DNA of 20,119 nucleotides from IMG/VR virus record IMGVR_UViG_3300010885_064439, positions 1-20,119 of that record. One strand, given 5' to 3'. A model generated the notes under the pieces. That model made no database searches. It saw only the letters and a program-made list of their open reading frames with translations, and was not told where the DNA came from. Every line of letters starts with the position of its first letter. Position 1 is the first letter of the stretch. Both the position numbers and the translations under genes were made by a program. Positions 1-6,913 of this stretch are shown in pieces. Source of the DNA: a virus.

Positions 1-74
1 GTGATGCAAGCGGTGTTCAAACTGTTACATCACACGGAACTATAACACAAACTTCAACAATAAAACCATTTTAA
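1..74 (+). CDS. C-terminal end of an upstream virion protein (partial)
   Basis: The reading frame starting at base 3 is open from the window edge to TAA at 72-74 and encodes about 23 residues, beginning DASGVQTVTSHG and ending STIKPF. The Thr/Ser/Val-rich composition matches the other structural proteins here, and the other two frames read less like them. The remnant is too short to assign a family. It is probably the 3' end of another late structural gene, because the next gene has its own late promoter 20 bases downstream of the stop. Confidence 0.55.
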   Translation, partial: DASGVQTVTSHGTITQTSTIKPF

Positions 75-93
75 TATATTAATCGTAATTTAC

Positions 94-101
94 CATAAAT
101 A
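94..101 (+). promoter_or_regulatory. T4-type late promoter box (CATAAATA)
   Basis: CATAAATA matches the T4 late promoter consensus TATAAATA at seven of eight positions. It lies in a 91-base gap between genes, as do the other boxes of this set. In T4 this -10-like box is read by the phage sigma factor gp55 with no -35 element. Here the box lies 64 bases before the ATG, whereas the other boxes lie 18-22 bases before theirs. The transcript would therefore have an unusually long leader. Confidence 0.65.
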
Positions 102-165
102 CCTTTGTCGTTTAAGACTACGGTTAGCCAGCCGTTGACCTAGAACGTCACATAAGGAGAATAAA
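102..165 (+). other. 5' leader of the 166-822 gene with possible weak hairpin and strong ribosome binding site
   Basis: This is the predicted untranslated leader downstream of the late promoter. Bases 122-127 can pair with 135-140 (GGTTAG with TTGACC, including two G-T wobbles) to form a small hairpin. AAGGAG at 154-159 is a good Shine-Dalgarno sequence 6 bases before the ATG and is the strongest in the window. The hairpin is weak and may mean nothing. Confidence 0.35.
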
Positions 166-822
166 ATGGCAAAATTTAAGATTCAAAAGAGTGCAACAGT
201 AAACCAATATTTCGATGCTACAAACGTTATTGGTGGTACTGGTGGTCTAACAAGCATTAGTGGTAACCAGATTCGTCCAAACGTTTATATTAGCGGTGCA
301 AGTGCTGCTGGTTATGGTTCAATTCTTAATCAAAAAGGTCGTGCAAAGTTTCTTGTAACAAACGGTACACAAACTGGTCAATGCACACTTGTTAACGTTC
401 CAAATGCAAACTTAACTTCAACACAAATGAGTATAGGTGTTGATACCGCAGTAATTACATATGCTAACGTTAGCAATGGTGGTATAAGCAGTAGCTCAAC
501 TTATGCTTATGTAATTTATCAAACTGCAAACGTAAGTGGTCCAAAAGCACCAGGCGCAGGTGATTACCTACGTGGCACTGGTCTCAATGGTAACGTTGTA
601 GTCAACACAGTTACTGCAAATACAACTACTGGTCAATCAAATGCAAACGTTTCACTTGGTCAAACACAAACTGTTGCAAACACCAATAGCGTAGCAAGTA
701 TATACAGTGGTGGTTATGCAGCACGTTTAACCAACAAGTTTGTTCAAGATTTTAGTGGTCTTGAATATCAATGGACATTTAGTAACCCAACTTCAACAAC
801 TGTTCGTATTCCTGGCGCTTAA
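166..822 (+). CDS. Virion structural protein (T4-like cyanophage type), own transcription unit
   Basis: This is a 218-residue protein with no signal peptide or membrane segment. It is rich in Asn, Ser, Thr and Gly. Recognisable parts are a segment near residues 54-65 (ILNQKGRAKFLV) followed by 'GQCTLV', and a C-terminal segment with 'ARLTNKFVQDF' and a final 'TTVRIPGA'. This layout resembles small conserved virion proteins of T4-like cyanophages whose exact position in the particle I cannot state. The gene has its own late promoter, a strong AAGGAG ribosome site and a strong terminator, so it is transcribed alone. Its Asn codons are mostly AAC (15 of 22), unlike the AAT-preferring neighbours. 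Both points fit an abundant virion protein. The family match is from memory of the motifs, not a search. Confidence 0.8.
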   Translation: MAKFKIQKSATVNQYFDATNVIGGTGGLTSISGNQIRPNVYISGASAAGYGSILNQKGRAKFLVTNGTQTGQCTLVNVPNANLTSTQMSIGVDTAVITYANVSNGGISSSSTYAYVIYQTANVSGPKAPGAGDYLRGTGLNGNVVVNTVTANTTTGQSNANVSLGQTQTVANTNSVASIYSGGYAARLTNKFVQDFSGLEYQWTFSNPTSTTVRIPGA

Positions 823-844
823 TAATATTCAAAATAGCAAATAC

Positions 845-873
845 AATAGCAGCCTACGGGCTGCTATTTTTTT
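845..873 (+). terminator. Strong rho-independent terminator
   Basis: A perfect 10-bp stem (AATAGCAGCC at 845-854 with GGCTGCTATT at 859-868) closes on a TACG tetraloop. The C-G closing pair makes this the very stable cUACGg type. The T-run is seven bases (867-873) and partly overlaps the stem end. It starts 22 bases after the stop of the 166-822 gene and precedes the next late promoter by 15 bases. Confidence 0.93.
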
Positions 874-888
874 ATAAAAACACCTTCG

Positions 889-896
889 TATAAATA
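889..896 (+). promoter_or_regulatory. T4-type late promoter box (TATAAATA)
   Basis: This is an exact match to the T4 late consensus. It lies 15 bases after the T-run of the terminator and 19 bases before the ATG at 916, with an AGGA ribosome site (903-906) in between. It likely drives 916 through 3121. Confidence 0.85.
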
Positions 897-915
897 TTTG
901 GTAGGATTTTCGTAA

Positions 916-1653
916 ATGGCAAGCGTAAAACGTGTAACTGGTGCAAATGGTTTATTAGGTCCATGGGACGTTTATAGTAATGTCGTGACCATTCATGGTA
1001 ACTTAACTGTATTAGGTAATACATCTTCTATTAATACCAGCAATGTTAATGTTGCTAATGCTTATATTATTATAAATGGTGGTGAAATTGGTGCTGGTGT
1101 TACAAATGGTAACAGTGGTGTTATCATTGATCGTGGTAGTTTACCAAATGCTTATTGGGTTTGGGATGAACCTACAACATCATTTCGTGGAACTATAAGT
1201 GGTGCTTTAGCAAGAATAAGCGCGGCAACTCCAATAAATCCAAGTGATGTGATAACAAAAGGTTATCTTTCAAACGTTGGTGGAACTGCTGGTGGTAACG
1301 TTACAGAAGTGCAATTTAATACTGCAAATTTATTAAGTGGCAGTCAGTATTTTACTTTTAATAATGGTAACTTAAAAGTTTATAACACTATTATTGGTAA
1401 TGGTAATGTTACTACAAGTGGAACAAATCAAGACCTTGTATTAAGTGCTAATGGTGCTACTGGTTATGTTACAATTGATGATGTACTTAAGATGACTTAT
1501 CAATCAGCACCAACCAATGTGGCAAGCACAGCATTTTTATACTCAAATACAGCAGGCGTTGGAAACAGTGGACTTTTCTTTGTAAACAATGCTAACAATG
1601 ATGAATTACTTGCTAAAACAAGGGCAGTTGCACTGTCACTAATTTTTGGATAA
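916..1653 (+). CDS. Fibre-like virion structural protein, paralogue A
   Basis: This is a 245-residue protein. The N-terminus reads VTGANGLLGPWDVYSN, followed by a 'GNLTVLGNT' strand. A segment at about residues 50-93 carries 'GVIIDRGSLPNAYWVWDE' and is found in related form in three other places in this window. 'DVITKGYLSN' at about 112-121 resembles the 'VNKxYVD' motif common in phage fibres. The C-terminus reads DELLAKTRAVALSLIF, a hydrophobic ending of a type seen in T4-like cyanophage virion proteins. The next gene encodes a paralogue that aligns end to end with it. A role in the tail fibre or baseplate periphery is an inference; no T4 gene name applies. Confidence 0.85.
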   Translation: MASVKRVTGANGLLGPWDVYSNVVTIHGNLTVLGNTSSINTSNVNVANAYIIINGGEIGAGVTNGNSGVIIDRGSLPNAYWVWDEPTTSFRGTISGALARISAATPINPSDVITKGYLSNVGGTAGGNVTEVQFNTANLLSGSQYFTFNNGNLKVYNTIIGNGNVTTSGTNQDLVLSANGATGYVTIDDVLKMTYQSAPTNVASTAFLYSNTAGVGNSGLFFVNNANNDELLAKTRAVALSLIFG

Positions 1654-1657
1654 ATGA

Positions 1658-2398
1658 ATGGCTGTTGTAAAAGTTATCACAGGCGCAAATGGTTTATATG
1701 GTCCATGGGACATTTATGCAAATAATGTAACTATTAATGGTAACATTGCTGTAGTTGGAAATATTGCTTACTTTAATGCTTCTATTACATCTGTTGGTAA
1801 CAATTATATAACAGTTAATACTGCTGAAACTGGTGCAGGTATTACTGGTGGAAATGCTGGTATTCTTATTGATCGTGGTATTTCACCTAATGCTTTCTGG
1901 ATTTATAATGAATTATACGCATCATTTACAGGTAATATTTCAGGCATACAACGTATACAAGCTGCTAATCCAGTATCAAATAGTGATGTTGTAACTTTAG
2001 GATACTTTAGTAATTCAAGTGCTGGTGCTTCTGCCGTTGGTCCAAATGCATCTGTGCAATATAATCAAGGTGGTGGATTATTGTTAGGTAATGCTAATTT
2101 TACTTACGATAATACAAATCTGAATGTATATGGAACACAAATTGCAAATGCAAAAATTACAACTAATGGAACAAATCAAGATTTGCGACTATATGGTAAT
2201 GGTGCAGGTGTAATTTCTATAAGCCAAAGTCTTAAATTTAATTTTAAAAATCTGTCACCAGCAAGTGTAAGTAATAGTACATTGTTATTTTCTAATACGG
2301 TTGGTGGTGGCGGAACTGGTTTGTATGTGGTAAATAGTAATGGCGGTAATGAACTTATTGGTAAAACCAGAACCATAGGTTTTTATTTAATGATTTAA
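1658..2398 (+). CDS. Fibre-like virion structural protein, paralogue B
   Basis: This is a 246-residue paralogue of the preceding gene product. The same blocks occur in the same order: 'ITGANGLYGPWDIYAN', 'GNIAVVGN', 'GILIDRGISPNAFWIYNE', 'SDVVTLGYFSN', 'TTNGTNQDLRL' (paralogue A has 'TTSGTNQDLVL') and a C-terminus 'NELIGKTRTIGFYLM'. The start ATG is 4 bases after the upstream stop, with only a weak ribosome site, so translation is probably coupled to the gene before it. The pair most likely arose by tandem duplication. Many synonymous and amino-acid differences show the event is old. The two may form a heteromeric assembly. Confidence 0.85.
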   Translation: MAVVKVITGANGLYGPWDIYANNVTINGNIAVVGNIAYFNASITSVGNNYITVNTAETGAGITGGNAGILIDRGISPNAFWIYNELYASFTGNISGIQRIQAANPVSNSDVVTLGYFSNSSAGASAVGPNASVQYNQGGGLLLGNANFTYDNTNLNVYGTQIANAKITTNGTNQDLRLYGNGAGVISISQSLKFNFKNLSPASVSNSTLLFSNTVGGGGTGLYVVNSNGGNELIGKTRTIGFYLMI

Positions 2399-2408
2399 GG
2401 AATTAGAG

Positions 2409-2717
2409 ATGGCAATTACAAATACAGTTTTAGGAACAGCAGCTTCTGCAATTTATACAAGCAGTGGCACCAATGTTGTTAGCCTACTTTATTTTTGCAA
2501 TACAAGCGGCAGCACAAAAACAGTAAACCTATATCTTGTTCCAAGCGGCGGCTTTGCTGGCAATAGCACAGTTGTTTATCAAAATTATGCAATCACAAGC
2601 AGTGATACACTTGTAGTAAGCACTGAAAAGATTGTTTTAAGCAATGGCGATGCAATTTATGCAAACGCAAATGCGGCAACAAGCATCACTTCAACAGTAG
2701 GATATTTTACACTATAA
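2409..2717 (+). CDS. Small beta-sandwich-like virion protein
   Basis: This 102-residue protein starts at an ATG 7 bases after AAGGA (2397-2401). The sequence alternates short beta-strand-like stretches: 'VVSLLYFCNTSGSTKTVNLYLVPSGG' (in parts), 'STVVYQNYAI', 'DTLVVSTEKIVLSNGDAIYANA'. This pattern of 'YF.Nt.g...tvnlY.vP.GG' followed by 'dtlvv.tEkivL..GD.I' is familiar from small phage structural proteins of unknown location. There is no signal peptide or membrane helix. The stop overlaps the start of the next gene (TAATG), so the two are probably translated as a coupled pair. Confidence 0.8.
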   Translation: MAITNTVLGTAASAIYTSSGTNVVSLLYFCNTSGSTKTVNLYLVPSGGFAGNSTVVYQNYAITSSDTLVVSTEKIVLSNGDAIYANANAATSITSTVGYFTL

Positions 2718-3121
2718 TGGCCAGACTGCTTAAAAATCCAAAATTAGATGGCAGCGCAGCAATCCAATTACCATTGGGTGCAACCAGTGATCGTCCACTT
2801 AATCCAGTTAATGGACAAATTCGTTATAATACTGACTTGCAGCGTTTTGAAATTTATTATAATTCATGGCAAAGCATTGCTATTCTTGGCAATGTTACTA
2901 TCCAAAAAGATTTATTTACTGGTGATGGTGTTACTACTTCATTCACTTTAAGTTATACTCCACCAGACCAAAACAGCATTCTTGTGTTCGTTGGCAACGT
3001 TGCTCAAAATCCAGGCGATGCATTTACACTTGCTGGCGCTGTAATTACCTTTGCTAATCCACCGCCTGCAACCTATAGTGTTGTTGTTTTCCACAAGTTT
3101 AATTCAACTGACGCCAATTAA
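2717..3121 (+). CDS. Small virion protein with 'IRYNT' and 'FTGDG' modules
   Basis: This is a 134-residue protein. Residues about 19-51 form the segment 'LPLGATSDRP..P..GQIRYNTD...FE.YYNSW', typical of phage fibre proteins. Residues about 66-127 form the segment 'LFTGDGVTTSFTLSYTPP', then 'ILVFVGNVAQNPG' and 'ITFANPPP'. The same two modules appear inside the much larger proteins at 5142-6869 and 12853-16626, and the second also in 16651-17214. This gene therefore looks like a free-standing version of that module pair. The start overlaps the previous stop by one base (TAATG), and an AGGA lies 15 bases upstream. Confidence 0.82.
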   Translation: MARLLKNPKLDGSAAIQLPLGATSDRPLNPVNGQIRYNTDLQRFEIYYNSWQSIAILGNVTIQKDLFTGDGVTTSFTLSYTPPDQNSILVFVGNVAQNPGDAFTLAGAVITFANPPPATYSVVVFHKFNSTDAN

Positions 3122-3127
3122 AATATA

Positions 3128-3135
3128 CCTAAATA
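3128..3135 (+). promoter_or_regulatory. Late promoter box (CCTAAATA)
   Basis: CCTAAATA lies in a 32-base gap, 18 bases before the ATG at 3154. It carries the CTAAATA form, which resembles late promoter variants described in T4-like cyanophages. ATACCT (3125-3130) and AGGTAT (3143-3148) form a 6-bp inverted repeat. In a transcript starting upstream of the box it could pair over the AAGG ribosome site (3142-3145), so translation from read-through RNA might be weaker. That last point is speculative. Confidence 0.65.
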
Positions 3136-3153
3136 TCTTATAAGGTATCATAA

Positions 3154-5142
3154 ATGGCTGTAATCGGTAAAATCGGTGGAAGTATGCTCAAAGATAATCT
3201 TCTACGTTATAACGTAGATTTGATTATCGATGGCAATTTGATGTATTATGATACCAATAATCGTCGTGTTGGTATCCTTAACAATACACCAGGCAATACT
3301 TTTGTTGTAAATGGCACAACTACTTTAGACAATGTTTTTATAAGTGGTAATACTGTTGCAGCTACAACAGGTAATCTTTTTCTTTATAGTTATGCTGGTA
3401 ATATTGATGCAAGTAATCAACGTATTGGTAATCTTGCAGCACCAGTTTATAGCAATGATGCAGTAAACAAAGCATATGCAGATAATATTAGTGCAACCGT
3501 AATTGGTAATGCAATTATTTTAGGATCAAACAGCACTGGTCAATTAGTTTCTAACGCAGTAACTCTTACTACTACAACAACTGTTACAAATGGCATTGCA
3601 CAACTTAACCAAGTTTTAGGCAAACTTGTTCCGCCAGCACCAGGTAATTTTCCAAATAGCAGTGCATTAAGTTTAAGTGGATTATCTACAATTGGTCGTA
3701 TGACTAACTTTACTCAAACTGATAATAGTGGTTGGGGTAATTTAAGTGTTGCTGCTGGCACAAGCGTAACAAGTGGTATTCGTGCTGCAACCATGACAAC
3801 CAATACTTTTTCTCGCCAAGGACCAGGTGATAGTGGCAACGTTCAAGTTATCGTAAATGGTGTGGCTACTGGTTATCGTGTTATGGCACCTGGCAATAAC
3901 AATAACGGAACCTATGGTCAACTTATTATTACACTTAACCAAGATTATGGTCCTTTAAGTGGTAGTGCTAGTGGATTTTGGAGTAGTTTCAGTGCACAAG
4001 GAAGTGGTTCTAACGCTGCTGCTGGTTGGAATCAGGTTTACTTAACCGATAGTGCTGGTGCAAATGCCAACGCAGTAAGTTGGTATTATGATAACAACAA
4101 CGTAGGTGCACCAACTTGGAGCAATAGCAGTATTGCGCTAACAACAAACAGTGCAACATTTAGTTCTACTGTTCCACATCTTAACAGTAGTTCAGTATGG
4201 AGACTTGTTGGTAACGTAGCAAAATTAAGTGGCGATACCTATTATACAAGTGACACGTTTATTACAGGCAGTGCTGGTGGCGCAATATCAACACCAAGTA
4301 GTGTTACATATAGTGCCGCTGGTGTTACAACACCACTTGCTCGTAATGCTTATGTGAGTAGTGGTAGTGCATATTTTACAACAACTGCTGCTGGTGTTGC
4401 TGGATTTGGCAGTAGTAGCGGCGCACCAAGCATGACTGTTTTCAACAGTTATAGCAGTGCAGCACAATCTTTTTCACCTGGTGTTACGGTTCTTTATAAA
4501 ACTGGAACTACTACGCAGATTGAAGAAACAAATATAACAAACAATCTTACAGGAACACCAAGCACATTTCGTATTGCTAATCCTGGTTCTACAGATACAC
4601 CAGGTTATAATGGCAGTGAAGCCGCATTTAATAGTCAAACTGGACCATTTTATACATATGATGCAACTGTTGTTGCGGCTGTTCTTAAATTTGATCAAAC
4701 AAACTATAGCACAGGATATCAACCAGTTGGTCCTAATTTAAGTGGACAAGGTTCAAACCAATATTTTACATTTAAATTTAGTAAATCTGCAGTCAGTAAA
4801 TTTGATATTATTTTCAGCGGAACTATTGCTGGTTTATGGGTAGCATTGCCAGGTTCAACTCTTGATGCAACAAGCACACTTAATGGATGGTTTGATTTAT
4901 CAACTGCATATGCAGGCAGTGGTAAACCTGGTGCAAACACTGGTGCTGGTGGTAATGGTAGTAATGGTGCTGCTTTGGGTGGAAATGCTCCACTTAATAG
5001 TGCACAAAGTAACAAAGCAGTTACTGCTACATTTGGAACTGAAAGTAGCACAAATAGCACTGGCAATGAAATTTATGTTCGTATTAAGTTAACAAGCGGT
5101 CAAAGCGTGACTGCTCTTACTATAGGAGCAGCATCACACTAA
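3154..5142 (+). CDS. Large fibre-like virion structural protein
   Basis: This is a 662-residue protein. The N-terminus 'GKIGGSMLKDNLLRYNVDL' followed by 'NRRVGILNNTPG' is a signature of conserved T4-like cyanophage virion proteins. A short 'GTTTLDNVFISGNT' strand repeat follows, then 'NDAVNKAYADN' (about residues 102-112), the 'VNKxYVD' fibre motif. The long middle (about 150-560) is Ser/Asn/Gly-rich and beta-like with no motif I can name. A Gly/Asn-rich linker (about 590-625) precedes a C-terminal strand 'EIYVRIKLTSG'. There is no chaperone domain or enzyme motif. Its stop overlaps the next start (TAATG). It probably belongs to the baseplate or side-fibre assembly, but its position is not known. 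Confidence 0.85.
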   Translation: MAVIGKIGGSMLKDNLLRYNVDLIIDGNLMYYDTNNRRVGILNNTPGNTFVVNGTTTLDNVFISGNTVAATTGNLFLYSYAGNIDASNQRIGNLAAPVYSNDAVNKAYADNISATVIGNAIILGSNSTGQLVSNAVTLTTTTTVTNGIAQLNQVLGKLVPPAPGNFPNSSALSLSGLSTIGRMTNFTQTDNSGWGNLSVAAGTSVTSGIRAATMTTNTFSRQGPGDSGNVQVIVNGVATGYRVMAPGNNNNGTYGQLIITLNQDYGPLSGSASGFWSSFSAQGSGSNAAAGWNQVYLTDSAGANANAVSWYYDNNNVGAPTWSNSSIALTTNSATFSSTVPHLNSSSVWRLVGNVAKLSGDTYYTSDTFITGSAGGAISTPSSVTYSAAGVTTPLARNAYVSSGSAYFTTTAAGVAGFGSSSGAPSMTVFNSYSSAAQSFSPGVTVLYKTGTTTQIEETNITNNLTGTPSTFRIANPGSTDTPGYNGSEAAFNSQTGPFYTYDATVVAAVLKFDQTNYSTGYQPVGPNLSGQGSNQYFTFKFSKSAVSKFDIIFSGTIAGLWVALPGSTLDATSTLNGWFDLSTAYAGSGKPGANTGAGGNGSNGAALGGNAPLNSAQSNKAVTATFGTESSTNSTGNEIYVRIKLTSGQSVTALTIGAASH

Positions 5143-6869
5143 TGGCTATTACAGACTTACAAAAAACCGACTATCTTTGGAAAAAAGTTGGGTTTAACGT
5201 TGCTAAAACTGATTATGCTAATGCTAAAAGTGCAAGTAATGAAAGCATTGCAAGTCCTCTTGTGTTACGTGCTGATTCTATATGGCAACAAAGTAGCAGT
5301 ATTCCATCAACAATTCCTGCAGCAAATACAAGCATCATTACAGTTTATAACGACACTGCAAATACAACCGTGCAAGCTACAAATGACGGAACTGCCCAAA
5401 CAAACCGAACATGGCTTACTGGCTTAACCAATTGGATTGATTCAAGTTTTGGTTCAACCTATCAAGTAAAAGTTTATATTGCAAACACTGGTTGGTATAA
5501 TGCACAAACAAGCGGCACCCAAGTTTTTGCTGATGGTAGTGGTAACCAAGATGAATGGTTCTTTGACTATAGCAGTGGTGTGCTTAACTTTATGGGTAAT
5601 AATTTACCCACTTATGCAAACCTAACTCCTATAAGTTTTAGCGGCAAAAGTGTTTATGTAAGTGGCGCAAGATATACAGGTCAAACTGGTTTAGCTACAT
5701 TTGTAACTCCCGTTACATTTAACAATGTTGCTGTTCATAATGGTAATTTATATGCTAATATTTTTCAAGCAAATGGCAATGCAAGTGTTACTGGTAATCT
5801 CTCTGCTGGTAACTTATCTACTGTTGGAAACGTAACAGCAAATTTTTTCTATGGAAATGGATATACATTAACTGGTGTAAACCTTTACGGAAATGCACAA
5901 GTTGCTGCTTATCTTCCAGTTTATGGTGGAAATATAAGTGCATACAATATTAATGCTAATTTAATTACAAATAATATAGTAGCAACAACATACAACCCAA
6001 ATATTAATATTGGACCATCATATCAAGGTATTGTTGCTGTTAACAGTAATACTGCTGTTCTTATGCCAATTGGAAATTCTTCTAATTATCCATCATATTC
6101 TATTGCAGGTATGATGCGTTGGAATAGTGACCTTGGGTATATGGAAGTTTATAATGGTACACAATGGACTGGTATTGAAACTGGCAGCGGCGGTATGGTT
6201 ACCAGTGATATCTTCAATGGTAATGGAACACAAACACAATTTACTTTAAGTCAAAATAATACAACACAGGGTACATTTGTAAGCATTAACGGTGTTATAC
6301 AAATTCCATCAGTTAGTTATACTGTTAGCGGAAATGTCCTAACGATGGTTGAGGCACCAGTATCAACTGACGTGATTGAAGCACGTAGTGTTACTGCAAT
6401 CTCACAAGTTGCTGCTATCAAGAACGGTAATGCAGAGTTGTTGGCGACTACTGTAAATGGTGTTCCAACTATTGAAGCATTGCTTAATAATTTAACAGAA
6501 TTTTCTATTGATAACGCAAATACAAATGTTAATAATACCCTACAATTGAGTAGTGGTATTGTAGCAAATGTTAGTAATATAACAGTCAATACAACAACCA
6601 ATATAATTGATAGTTTTAGTCCATCACTTTATAGAACAGCAAAGTATTTGGTAAGTGCTACCAATACTACAAGTAACTATTATCAGTCAGCAGAAGCAAT
6701 GATTGTTCACAATGGTTCAACTGCAAATATCACAACTTATAATGTTGTAGCAACAAACGCACAGTTTTTTACACTATCAGCTAACATTTATAGCGGTAGT
6801 GTAAGGCTTTGGGCAACCACGACAGCTAACACAAACTTTAAAGTCAGCAACATTTACATACCAGTATAA
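5142..6869 (+). CDS. Large fibre-like virion structural protein with shared C-terminal domain
   Basis: This is a 575-residue protein. The N-terminal part (about 1-180), starting 'DLQKTDYLWKKVGFNVAKTD', resembles a conserved cyanophage virion protein. At about 232-245 sits 'NFFYGNGYTLTGV', a fibre motif common in this phage group. Residues about 308-343 form an 'IRYNT'-like segment (here 'MMRWNSDLGYMEVYNG'), and about 356-418 the 'FNGNGTQTQFTLS' module with 'INGVIQIPS'. Residues 490-575 form a C-terminal domain (starts DSFSPSLYRTAKYLV, ends with 'IYIPV') that recurs at the end of the 12853-16626 product. The start overlaps the previous stop by one base, and AGGAG (5124-5128) lies 13 bases upstream, so coupling is likely. 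Confidence 0.86.
   Translation: MAITDLQKTDYLWKKVGFNVAKTDYANAKSASNESIASPLVLRADSIWQQSSSIPSTIPAANTSIITVYNDTANTTVQATNDGTAQTNRTWLTGLTNWIDSSFGSTYQVKVYIANTGWYNAQTSGTQVFADGSGNQDEWFFDYSSGVLNFMGNNLPTYANLTPISFSGKSVYVSGARYTGQTGLATFVTPVTFNNVAVHNGNLYANIFQANGNASVTGNLSAGNLSTVGNVTANFFYGNGYTLTGVNLYGNAQVAAYLPVYGGNISAYNINANLITNNIVATTYNPNINIGPSYQGIVAVNSNTAVLMPIGNSSNYPSYSIAGMMRWNSDLGYMEVYNGTQWTGIETGSGGMVTSDIFNGNGTQTQFTLSQNNTTQGTFVSINGVIQIPSVSYTVSGNVLTMVEAPVSTDVIEARSVTAISQVAAIKNGNAELLATTVNGVPTIEALLNNLTEFSIDNANTNVNNTLQLSSGIVANVSNITVNTTTNIIDSFSPSLYRTAKYLVSATNTTSNYYQSAEAMIVHNGSTANITTYNVVATNAQFFTLSANIYSGSVRLWATTTANTNFKVSNIYIPV
6609..6866 (+). repeat. Shared C-terminal domain, copy 1
   Basis: These 86 codons encode a domain with the pattern DSFS..(L/A)(Y/F)R..KY.VS..., then Q.AE.MIV, N.(T/S)..I.TY.VV, F...AN, and a final I(Y)IP. 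The same pattern closes the product of 12853-16626. The similarity is clear in protein but diverged in DNA. Confidence 0.75.
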
Positions 6870-6885
6870 TAAGTGGCTATTACTG

Positions 6886-6893
6886 CATAAATA
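6886..6893 (+). promoter_or_regulatory. T4-type late promoter box (CATAAATA)
   Basis: CATAAATA sits in a 44-base gap, 20 bases before the ATG at 6914, with a CGGAG ribosome site (6901-6905) between. It is the last clear late promoter before 12826. It may therefore drive the whole block from the S74 fibre through the adhesins to the ketosynthase. Confidence 0.75.
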
Positions 6894-6913
6894 TTCCTAA
6901 CGGAGTCCAATTT

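Noticed and set aside
4719-5066. 115-residue minus-strand ORF rich in Leu/Pro/Ala
   Set aside because: It is antisense to the Gly/Asn-rich 3' part of the 3154-5142 gene. The composition is a mirror of that repeat-like coding sequence, and no promoter or ribosome site fits.
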